From the NCBI GenBank assembly GCA_036787815.1, contig DAIQOP010000032.1, positions 1 to 20,486 on the forward strand: DNA of 20,486 nt, in the 5' to 3' direction. The stretch is from DATBAK01 sp036787815 (GTDB lineage Bacteria; Actinomycetota; Acidimicrobiia; IMCC26256; PALSA-610). Within the stretch, counting starts at the first letter, position 1. Each line of letters begins with the position of its first letter. This document shows positions 7,915 to 14,188 of this stretch, in pieces. A model generated the notes under the pieces. The model worked only from the letters and a program-made list of their open reading frames with translations. It was not told the origin of the DNA and searched no databases. Position numbers and translations under genes: made by a program.

Positions 7915-8793
7915 GTGGGACCCGTCGAGGCCGAACCCGAGTTCACAGACCCCGCACCACGACCACCGGGCTGGCCGGCGGTCGTGGTGCGGGGGTTGTG
8001 GAAGCGCTACGACGCCAAGGTGGCGGTCGCGGGCATCGACCTCGACGTGCCCCGCGCGTGCTTCTTCGGCCTCGTCGGGCCGAACGGGGCCGGCAAGACC
8101 ACGATGATCCGCATGCTCACGGGGCTGCTGCGCCCCGATGCCGGGCAGCTGTGGGTCGAGGGGGTCGACGTGTGGGCGAACCCGGTCGTCGCCAAGGCGC
8201 GGATCGGGGTGCTGCCCGACGAGTTCCGGCTCTTCGACCGACTGACCGGCGCGCAGCTCCTCGAGTACTGCGGCTTGCTGCGCGGCATGCCGCCGGTGCT
8301 CGTCGCCGAACGCTCGGCCGAGCTGCTCGACGTGCTCGGCCTGAACGAAGCGGCCGACACCCTGGTGATCGACTACTCGACGGGCATGCGCAAGAAGATC
8401 GCGCTCGCCTCCGCGTTGTTGCACGCGCCCGAGGTGCTGTTCCTCGACGAGCCGTTCGAAGCGATCGATCCCGTCTCGACGCGCACGCTGCGCACCGTGC
8501 TCGAGCGGTTCACCGATACGGGCAACACCGTCGTGTTCTCGAGTCACGTGATGGAGGTCGTCGAGCGGCTCTGCGACCGGGTCGGGGTCGTGCACCTCGG
8601 CCGGCTGATCGCCGAGGGCCCGATCGACGAGTTGCGGGCGGGCCGCAGGTTGGAGGACGTGTTCGTCGAGCTCGTCGGCGGGCACGCGGAATCCGGTGCC
8701 GCGCTCAGCTGGCTCGGCGGGAACCGTCCGGCGGCTGCACCGCCACCACCGCCGACCTCACCATCCGACCCGCCGCCCACGCCCGCGGGATGA
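7915..8793 (+). CDS. ABC transporter ATP-binding protein with proline-rich tail
   Basis: With a GTG start at 7915 the product has 292 residues. Walker A GPNGAGKT (55-62), signature YSTGM (154-158), Walker B LFLDE (175-179), D-loop FEAIDPVS and H-loop His 211 (SSHVME) are intact. The Q-loop position reads LPDEFRLFDRLTG. The C-terminus (about 272-292) is a low-complexity tail with runs of Pro and Ala, unusual for a short ABC-2 ATPase. The start is uncertain: the only good Shine-Dalgarno-like stretch (AAAGGA) is 14 nt upstream, and a GTG at VVVRGLWKRYD is an alternative. The stop codon overlaps the next ATG as ATGA (8790-8793), so ATPase and permease are translationally coupled. It should power export by the following membrane protein; substrate unknown. 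Confidence 0.9.
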   Translation: MGPVEAEPEFTDPAPRPPGWPAVVVRGLWKRYDAKVAVAGIDLDVPRACFFGLVGPNGAGKTTMIRMLTGLLRPDAGQLWVEGVDVWANPVVAKARIGVLPDEFRLFDRLTGAQLLEYCGLLRGMPPVLVAERSAELLDVLGLNEAADTLVIDYSTGMRKKIALASALLHAPEVLFLDEPFEAIDPVSTRTLRTVLERFTDTGNTVVFSSHVMEVVERLCDRVGVVHLGRLIAEGPIDELRAGRRLEDVFVELVGGHAESGAALSWLGGNRPAAAPPPPPTSPSDPPPTPAG

Positions 8794-10439
8794 ACACCCG
8801 CGCGACGACCGCACCGTCGATTCCCGTCGTCCTCGTGCGGTTGAAGCTGCGCCTGCTCCGGAACCGCTACCGCCGGTCCGGCGCGCTCGGCATGGTCCTC
8901 GGAGCGGTCGTGGCGCTGCTGGCCGGGGGGTTCGGCTTCACCATGGCGTTCGCCGGCGGCCACAACACCGACCCGCTCCTGAGCCGCGCGTTCGTGCTCG
9001 TGGGCGCGACCGTGCTCCTCGTCGCGTGGGCGCTGCTCCCGCTCCTCACGTTCGGCGTCGACGAGACCCTCGATCCCGCTCGATTGCAGCTCCTCCCGCT
9101 GCCGAGGCGACCCCTGATGACGGGGCTGCTGCTCTCGTCGTTGGTCGGCTTCGCGCCGTTCGGGGTGCTCGTCACGGTCGCGGGTGTGATCGCCGGCTAC
9201 GCGTCCGGCGCCGCGACGATCGTCGTCGTCGTGGCCGCGGTGCTCCTCGTGCTGCTCGCGGCGGCGACCGCCCGCACGCTCGCGACCGCGCTCGCGGCCA
9301 CGATCACGTCGCGTCGCGGACGCGACCTGTTGGTCGTGGTGGGGGCGTTCCTCGCGATCGGCGTGCAGCTCCTGCGCTTCGTGAACTACGGCAATCTCGA
9401 TCCACACTTCTGGGATTCGGTGAGCAACGTCGTTGCTTGGTTCCCGCCCGGAATGCTCGGGCAGGCGATCGTCGACGCGCACACTGGACACGTGGGCCGA
9501 TCGCTGCTCGAGCTCGTTCCCGCGCTCGTCGCGTTGCCGCTGCTGCTCTCGGTCTGGGGGCGCGCGCTCGAGCGGTCGCTCACCGTCGTCACCGGCGGTT
9601 CGACGCGACCGCGGCGCGCAGCCGCAGCAGCCGACGAGTCGGCCGCCGCCGTCCCGCCGGCCCGATCGGCGCTGCTCCCGCGCCACGTCCCGTTCCTCCG
9701 GCCGACGCCGTGGGGTGCGGTCGCGGGGAAGGAGTTGCGCTACGTCGCCCGCGATCCCCGCCGCCGAGTGGCGGTCGCGCAGCTGGTCGCCTTCGGCGTC
9801 GGCGTGCCGCTCTGGATCGCGATCAAGTCGGGCCACCTCCCGCCGGGATCGGTGCTGTTCGCGTCGTTCGCCGGTTACCTGGCGCTGCTCGGCGCGTTGA
9901 ACCAGTTCGGGTTCGACGGCGGCGCGTTCTGGCTCGACGTCGTCGCGGGCAACCGGATCCGCGACGAGCTCGTCGGCAAGAACTTCGCGGTGCTCGTGCA
10001 GGTGCTGCCGGTGGTGTTCTTCGGGAGCGTCGTGCTCGCGGCCTTCTCGGGCGGCTGGGTCTACGTGCCGGTCGCGCTCGTCGTCGCCGCAGCGGGTGTG
10101 GGTGCCGGGCTCGCCGTCGCCAACGTCGTGTCGGTTCGGTTCCCGCAACGGCTGCCGGAATCGAAGAGCCCGTTCGCGACCCGCGCCGGCGGGCAGGGAT
10201 GCGTCACCTCGCTGGTGTTCTTCGTCGCGATGGCCGTGCAGGGCATGTTGCTCGCGCCGGTCGCGATCGCGACCGCCGTGTGCGCAGCCGTCGCGCCGGT
10301 CGCGCTGATCGTCGTCGCGCCCCTCTGCGCGGCCTACGGCTACGCGCTCTGGCGGGCCGGCGTGGGGATCGCCGAGCGTTCGGCCTGGTGGCGCCAACCC
10401 GAGATGTTGCTCGCCATCGACCCCCGCCGCGGCATGTAG
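8790..10439 (+). CDS. Large ABC exporter permease-like membrane protein
   Basis: This 549-residue polytopic protein has two hydrophobic halves separated by a soluble Ala/Arg-rich stretch (around residues 270-310). Many membrane segments are evident, for example MVLGAVVALLAGGFGFTMAF, IVVVVAAVLLVLLAAATA and VYVPVALVVAAAGVGAGLAV. KELRYVARDPRRRV in the second half resembles the conserved cytoplasmic segment of two-module ABC-2 permeases. The four-base overlap with the ATPase fixes the start (MNTRATTAPSIP) and identifies the partner. It is about twice the length of the other permease in this window and not obviously related to it, so the two ABC modules are probably not a recent duplication. The substrate cannot be inferred. 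Confidence 0.87.
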   Translation: MNTRATTAPSIPVVLVRLKLRLLRNRYRRSGALGMVLGAVVALLAGGFGFTMAFAGGHNTDPLLSRAFVLVGATVLLVAWALLPLLTFGVDETLDPARLQLLPLPRRPLMTGLLLSSLVGFAPFGVLVTVAGVIAGYASGAATIVVVVAAVLLVLLAAATARTLATALAATITSRRGRDLLVVVGAFLAIGVQLLRFVNYGNLDPHFWDSVSNVVAWFPPGMLGQAIVDAHTGHVGRSLLELVPALVALPLLLSVWGRALERSLTVVTGGSTRPRRAAAAADESAAAVPPARSALLPRHVPFLRPTPWGAVAGKELRYVARDPRRRVAVAQLVAFGVGVPLWIAIKSGHLPPGSVLFASFAGYLALLGALNQFGFDGGAFWLDVVAGNRIRDELVGKNFAVLVQVLPVVFFGSVVLAAFSGGWVYVPVALVVAAAGVGAGLAVANVVSVRFPQRLPESKSPFATRAGGQGCVTSLVFFVAMAVQGMLLAPVAIATAVCAAVAPVALIVVAPLCAAYGYALWRAGVGIAERSAWWRQPEMLLAIDPRRGM

Positions 10440-10458
10440 CACGACGGAGTGCGTGTGC

Positions 10459-10486
10459 CGAGCCGGCTCGCGCATGTCACAGTGAC
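10459..10486. promoter_or_regulatory. Two palindromes upstream of the MOSC gene
   Basis: The 79-bp gap between the permease and the MOSC gene holds a perfect 12-bp palindrome CGAGCCGGCTCG (10459-10470) and GTCACAGTGAC (10476-10486), two 5-bp arms around a central A. The second lies 32 nt before the ATG at 10519 and could be an operator half-site pair. No T-run follows either one, so a standard terminator is not supported. Confidence 0.3.
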
Positions 10487-10518
10487 GGAACACGCGCACC
10501 GACAGCGGGGGAGATGGC

Positions 10519-11385
10519 ATGGCGGGACGGCTGCTCGAGGTTCATCGGTTTCCGGTGAAGTCGATGCGCGGAGAGGCGTTGACCGAAGCGCAGCTCGACG
10601 ACACCGGCGTCGCCGGCGACCGCGCGCACGCCCTGCTCGACGTCGAGACCGGCAAGGTCGCCAGCGCGAAGGATCCGCGTCGCTGGGCCGCGCTGCTCGG
10701 ATTTGCCGCGGCCTACGTCGACGCGGCCTCGTCGGGGGCGCAGCTCGTCGTCGTGCTCCCCGACGGCAGTCGCGTGAGGAGCGACGAAGCCGATGTCGAC
10801 GCGCGCTTGTCGGACGCGCTCGGGCGCTCGGTGCGGCTGGTCGCGACGCCGGCCGCGGGAGCCGTGTACGACGACCTGTGGCCCGACGTCGAAGGCATCG
10901 CGCCGGAGGAGTTCATCGCCGACACGCAGACGTCGACCAGCGATGACGGCCGGCCGGTGAGCTCCTTGCCCGTCGGTCTCCTGGCACCCGGCACCTTTCA
11001 AGACGTCGCGCCGCTCACGATCCTCACGTCCGCATCCCTCGCGCGCGCGGCCGCGCTGGCGCCCAACGGTCGGTGGGACACCCGGCGCTTCCGTCCGAAC
11101 CTGGTGGTCGATGTCGAGGGCGAGGGCTTCCTCGAGAACGAGTGGACCGGACGGCGCATCGCGGTGGGCGAGGTCGTGGTCGAGGTGCTCGCGGCGACGC
11201 CGCGCTGCGTGATGACGACGCTCCCGCAGGACGATCTCCCCGCCGACCGCGCGATCCTGCAGACGATCGCGCGGCACAACCGGGTGGAGGTGCCGGGCGT
11301 GGGGAAGTTCGCGTGCCTCGGTGCCTACGCGGCGGTGGTCGAAGCCGGTCGGGTCGCCGTCGGCGACGCGGTGCGGCTCCTCTAA
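10519..11385 (+). CDS. MOSC domain-containing protein
   Basis: The 288-residue protein starts with an N-terminal beta-barrel segment (LLEVHRFPVKSMRGEAL, then VAGDRAHALLD) and continues into a MOSC domain with RRFRPNLVVDV (189-199), a Cys in ATPRCVMTT (Cys230) and GKFACLGAYA near the end. MOSC proteins, including mARC and YiiM types, bind the molybdenum cofactor through a conserved Cys and reduce N-hydroxylated compounds or transfer sulfur; here Cys230 is the likely Mo ligand. It should be cytoplasmic. The ATG has a GGGGGAG Shine-Dalgarno sequence at a suitable distance. Its stop codon interlocks with the stop of the convergent gene at 11382-11385. The electron-transfer partner is not in the window. 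Confidence 0.9.
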   Translation: MAGRLLEVHRFPVKSMRGEALTEAQLDDTGVAGDRAHALLDVETGKVASAKDPRRWAALLGFAAAYVDAASSGAQLVVVLPDGSRVRSDEADVDARLSDALGRSVRLVATPAAGAVYDDLWPDVEGIAPEEFIADTQTSTSDDGRPVSSLPVGLLAPGTFQDVAPLTILTSASLARAAALAPNGRWDTRRFRPNLVVDVEGEGFLENEWTGRRIAVGEVVVEVLAATPRCVMTTLPQDDLPADRAILQTIARHNRVEVPGVGKFACLGAYAAVVEAGRVAVGDAVRLL

Positions 11386-11708
11386 GGATTCGGCGGCGCG
11401 AGTCGGTGCAGCACGGCCGAGGTCGGTCGCACGACGAACCGATCCGGCGCCGCCTCGCGCGTCTCGGCGTCGACGATGAGGCAGTACTCGCCGTCGATCG
11501 ACGGCCACACCAGCGTCACGGCCGGACGCGCGACGACGTTGGTGACGGTGCTGCGACCGACGCGCATCTCGAGGTCGGTTCCCGCGACGGTCACGTACAC
11601 CGACGACACGTGGGGTGGGCCGCCGGCCGGTGCGGTCGCGAGCAGTGCGCTCGCGCCGAAGCGAGCGATCTCGGCGGGCAGGGTGGCGAGGTCGACGCGG
11701 ATGCTCAT
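11382..11708 (-). CDS. Small pyridoxamine 5'-phosphate oxidase-like flavin/F420-binding protein
   Basis: The 108-residue product has the split-barrel pattern of the PNPOx/F420-dependent reductase superfamily: GGPPHVSSVYVTVAGTDLEMRVGRSTVTNVVARPAVTLVWPS, a small beta-barrel with a conserved segment for binding the cofactor phosphate. It is shorter than typical PNPOx (about 200) and near the size of small F420-binding actinobacterial members; cofactor choice cannot be decided. ATG at 11708 overlaps the stop of the upstream YihY gene as ATGA, so it is translationally coupled and is the third gene of that minus-strand unit. Longer in-frame extensions upstream are antisense readings through other genes. 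The 3' end interlocks with the MOSC stop. Confidence 0.8.
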   Translation of the reverse strand: MSIRVDLATLPAEIARFGASALLATAPAGGPPHVSSVYVTVAGTDLEMRVGRSTVTNVVARPAVTLVWPSIDGEYCLIVDAETREAAPDRFVVRPTSAVLHRLAPPNP

Positions 11709-12682
11709 GACGATGCCCGACGCCGGCGGTCGCCGTCGAGCTCGTGGGCGACCGGTCCCGAGAGCTGCACGTTGAGCACGGCACCCAGCAACACGACGTA
11801 GACCGCGAGGTACGTGCCGACCATCGCGATCACTCCACCCGCGAGCGCCCCGTAGACCGCCGCGAAGCGCGTGGAGAAGTGGAGATACAAGCTGAACGCG
11901 ACGGCCACGAGTGCCAGGCCGCACGCCGACGCGATCGCGCCGGGCAGCACGGCCCGGAAGCCGATCCGGCGCGCGAGAGAGAACCGGTAGAGCCCGGCGA
12001 TCGCACCGGCGACGAACACCGTCATCGCCGGGATCCCGAGTATCGCCACCGCGAGCGCGGGGACGTGCGAGAGCGCGCCAGAGATCCCCGCGGAGACGAT
12101 CGCGACGAATCCGAGCGCGATGACGGTCGCGAACGCGCCGAGGAAGGCTCGCTTGCGCGCGTCGACGTAGCGCTGCGGTCGCACGCCGTACGCGGTGCGG
12201 ATGGCGCGTTCGAGGTTGTAGATGCCACCCGACGCGCTCCAGATCGCGAGCACGAGGGACACGACGAGACCCGTCGACAGCCCGACGTGATCGGCGGTGA
12301 CGACCCGCTGCAACTGGTCGGTCAGGATCGACCCGAGCGACGTCGGTCCGGCGCCGGCGAGCCCGGCGAGGTCTTTGGCCACGTCGCCGGGGCTCACGAC
12401 GAGACCGAAGATGCTGACGGCCGCGATCGCGGTGGGGAACGCAGAGATGATCAACCAGAACGCGGCTCCCGACGCGGCCAGGCCAACCTGTTCCTCGGCC
12501 TGCTCGCGCATCACCGCGTGGAGCACGCGAGCCACGGCTGCGCCGCGGGTGTGATGCGAGAGCAGCGTCGTCGCGCGCTCGTCGACGGCCTCCTCGGTCT
12601 TGGCCAGATCGCTCCTCAGCTCGGCCAGGTCGTCGCCGACCCGACGCGCGAGGTCGTCGTCGCCCTCCCCCGGGGTGGTCAC
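11705..12682 (-). CDS. YihY/virulence factor BrkB family membrane protein
   Basis: The 325-residue protein has a charged, probably helical N-terminus (about 1-60), then about six transmembrane segments in the order typical of YihY/BrkB: ASGAAFWLIISAFPTAIAAV, a segment around SLVLAIWSASGGIYNLERAIRTAYGV, several more, and a final AVYVVLLGAVLNVQL. The motif WSASGGIYNLERAIRTAYG is a strong family mark. The family's function is not firmly established; members were once misassigned as RNase BN. The GTG at 12682 is the chosen start, with a weak ribosome-binding site. It lies 66 bp after the DUF4349 gene and overlaps the PNPOx-like gene by four bases. Confidence 0.88.
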   Translation of the reverse strand: MTTPGEGDDDLARRVGDDLAELRSDLAKTEEAVDERATTLLSHHTRGAAVARVLHAVMREQAEEQVGLAASGAAFWLIISAFPTAIAAVSIFGLVVSPGDVAKDLAGLAGAGPTSLGSILTDQLQRVVTADHVGLSTGLVVSLVLAIWSASGGIYNLERAIRTAYGVRPQRYVDARKRAFLGAFATVIALGFVAIVSAGISGALSHVPALAVAILGIPAMTVFVAGAIAGLYRFSLARRIGFRAVLPGAIASACGLALVAVAFSLYLHFSTRFAAVYGALAGGVIAMVGTYLAVYVVLLGAVLNVQLSGPVAHELDGDRRRRASS

Positions 12683-12694
12683 CGGTACAGACTG

Positions 12695-12704
12695 CCTGAT
12701 CAGG
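12695..12704. promoter_or_regulatory. 10-bp palindrome CCTGATCAGG between DUF4349 and YihY genes
   Basis: A perfect palindrome lies in the 66-bp gap, 12 nt upstream of the YihY start. It could be an operator or a minor hairpin; its TGATC core resembles the arms of the repeats at 13733 and 14115, but the flanks differ. Weak evidence only. Confidence 0.2.
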
Positions 12705-12748
12705 GTCGCTCGTGGGGCGACGACCGAGGCGCCGTCGGTGACGGCGGC

Positions 12749-13642
12749 CTACGGCGCGACCAGACGGGTGGATCGCCGGCGCCGTCGCGCCATGACGATC
12801 GCACCGCAGGCGAGGGCGGCGAACGCTGCGAACGGCAGCACCGCACCGATGCCCGCGACGATCACCTTGGCGGCGCTGGAGAACGCGGTCCATCCACCGC
12901 TCAGCGCGCTCGTGAAGCCGGGAATGCTCGTGTGATGCTTCTGCGGCGCGTTGGTGGTGAGCACGACGGTGACCGTTGCCAGCTGCACCTGACTCGTCAC
13001 GACCTGCAACTGTCCCTGCAGCGATTCGAGCTCCGATTCGCGGGCCGTGAGCCCGTTCTCGATCGCCACGACGTCGGGCACGTTCTGGGCCGATGCGAGG
13101 AGGTTGCGCAGCCGCGCGACGCTCGTGCCGGCCGTCTTGATCCGGCCGCGGAGATCGACGACCTGCGCGGTGACGTCGTTCGCGTTCACGTTCTTCGCGA
13201 GCGGCGTGCCGAGTGCCGCGAGGCGGTCGAGCACTCCCGTGAAGCGCACGGGTGGCACCTTGAACACGAGCGTCGCGTCGGTGTGGCCCGTGAGGTTCGC
13301 GTCCTGCGAGAAGAGATAGCCACCGGCGCCGTCGACGATCGCAACCGCTCGCGCGGTAGCCGGGCTCACCTGAGCCACGCGCACCTGCAGGTCGGCGGTG
13401 TAGATGACCTCGCGGGGCACCGACAACGGTTGGCCCTTGGGTGCGCTCGACTTCGCGATCGCGTCGGAGGCACGCGGACTGAACGAGGTCGCCGAGCTCG
13501 CCGCCTTGCTGCTGGCCCCGGTGTTGCCGCCGTTCGAGCACGCACCGAGGGTGATCGCGGCTCCGAGGGCGAGCGCGGCCGCCACCCGCATGCTCGGCTT
13601 CCGCACCCTCGGCTCGCTCCCCGCCACCGTCGTGTCGTCCAT
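12749..13642 (-). CDS. DUF4349 domain lipoprotein
   Basis: The 297-residue product has a signal peptide with lipobox TLGAC (Cys35; Cys18 if Met18 is used). A Ser/Ala-rich linker follows, then the DUF4349 region from about 75: PREVIYTADLQVRVAQV, a ferredoxin-like fold, a central heptad-rich stretch (NVPDVVAIENGLTARESELESLQGQLQVVTSQVQ) likely to form a coiled coil, and a single transmembrane helix (AAKVIVAGIGAVLPFAAFAALACGAIVMA) followed by an Arg cluster. It is therefore anchored at both ends, with the coiled coil outside the membrane. The function of DUF4349 is unknown. ATG at 13642 has GGGGAG eight bases upstream. It is first in the minus-strand unit with YihY, and its promoter region probably includes the repeat at 13733-13779. 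Confidence 0.88.
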   Translation of the reverse strand: MDDTTVAGSEPRVRKPSMRVAAALALGAAITLGACSNGGNTGASSKAASSATSFSPRASDAIAKSSAPKGQPLSVPREVIYTADLQVRVAQVSPATARAVAIVDGAGGYLFSQDANLTGHTDATLVFKVPPVRFTGVLDRLAALGTPLAKNVNANDVTAQVVDLRGRIKTAGTSVARLRNLLASAQNVPDVVAIENGLTARESELESLQGQLQVVTSQVQLATVTVVLTTNAPQKHHTSIPGFTSALSGGWTAFSSAAKVIVAGIGAVLPFAAFAALACGAIVMARRRRRSTRLVAP

Positions 13643-13732
13643 GGGTGTGCTCCCCGCTCGGTGTGACCCGTTCTGCGGGTTGGACGATCAGGTGAGGACG
13701 GGAGTTCCCGCGGGCTCGCTCGGGTCCGATCG

Positions 13733-13779
13733 AACTGATCGAGTTGGGTGACGCGGAATGTCGCCGAGCTCGATCAGTT
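13733..13779 (-). repeat. 47-bp inverted-repeat element, copy 1 (facing the DUF4349 gene)
   Basis: AACTGATCGAG at 13733-13743 and its exact complement CTCGATCAGTT at 13769-13779 enclose 25 nt. Read on the minus strand toward the DUF4349 start, the 25-nt centre ends in CGTCACCCA followed by one base and the proximal arm, as in copy 2. The proximal edge lies 90 nt upstream of that gene's ATG. Confidence 0.75.
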
Positions 13780-13803
13780 GGCGAGGGCGCGCAGGCTCGG
13801 CCG

Positions 13804-14071
13804 TCAGCCCGGGCCGAAGAGGCGGAGCGAGAGCCAGAGCGCGGCGACGGCCGCGACAAGAGCGAGGGGTGTGGCGATCACCGCCGCGCCGAAGAACGGT
13901 CGGCGCGAGGAAGCGCAGCTCGTGGCGCACGGCCGACCACGGCGCGAGCCGGGCGACGACGACGATCAGCGCGGCCGGCAACGCGACCGTCACCTCGCCC
14001 CACCCGCCGGGCCGCACCGTGACCAGCACGATCACGGCCGCGAGCAGGAGGAAGCTCACGAACCCGGCCAC
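13804..14071 (-). pseudogene. Remnant of an SLC13/ArsB-type ion transporter, internally deleted and frameshifted
   Basis: From a GTG at 14071, about 58 residues read as the N-terminus of an SLC13/ArsB-family permease: MAGFVSFLLLAAVIVLVTVR, then PGGWGEVTVALPAALIVVVA and SAVRHELRFLAPT. After that the same frame becomes Arg-rich and loses membrane character, ending only at 13688. In another frame, 13896 down to the TGA at 13804 encodes FFGAAVIATPLALVAAVAAL followed by a short tail, which looks like the last transmembrane helix of the same family. Full-length relatives have roughly 400 residues, so most of the middle is gone and the two ends are out of frame. The family match is by eye. An alternative is a genuine small two-helix membrane protein with a sequencing error near 13896-13910. 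The remnant lies between the two 47-bp repeats. Confidence 0.55.
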
Positions 14072-14114
14072 ACACGGATCTTGCCCGCTTTCCGCCGTTC
14101 GTCATGCCCCGGGC

Positions 14115-14161
14115 AACTGATCGAGAAGCACGACCGCTAACGTCACCCATCCCGATCAGTT
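14115..14161 (+). repeat. 47-bp inverted-repeat element, copy 2 (facing the MurT gene)
   Basis: AACTGATCGAG at 14115-14125 and CCCGATCAGTT at 14151-14161 (one mismatch to the perfect complement) again enclose exactly 25 nt, and the centre again ends CGTCACCCA plus one base before the proximal arm. It is oriented toward the MurT gene, whose start is 27 nt beyond. Copies 1 and 2 are inverted relative to each other, so the outer 21 bp also form a long-range inverted repeat (19 of 21 matching by my count) spanning 13733-14161. Confidence 0.75.
14138..14143 (+). promoter_or_regulatory. Possible -10 element of the murT operon
   Basis: TAACGT fits the TAnnnT form and lies inside the centre of repeat copy 2, 45 nt before the GTG at 14189. 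If real, the flanking arms would bracket the promoter, as expected for an operator. Copy 1 does not conserve this hexamer. Confidence 0.3.
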
Positions 14162-14188
14162 CCAGCCCCCCGGTCGGGAGGAGGTTGA

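Noticed and set aside
8544..10520. Long minus-strand open frame opposite the large permease
   Set aside because: No recognisable fold, charged low-complexity translation; explained by the hydrophobic permease on the other strand.
11744..13666. 640-codon plus-strand open frame opposite the YihY and DUF4349 genes
   Set aside because: Arg/Asp/Glu/His-rich shadow; the minus-strand genes have signal peptide, membrane segments and family motifs.
14115..14161. Element as an intrinsic terminator or CRISPR-like repeat
   Set aside because: The 11-nt arms are separated by 25 nt with no T-tract, and only two copies in inverted orientation exist, so neither a terminator nor an array fits.
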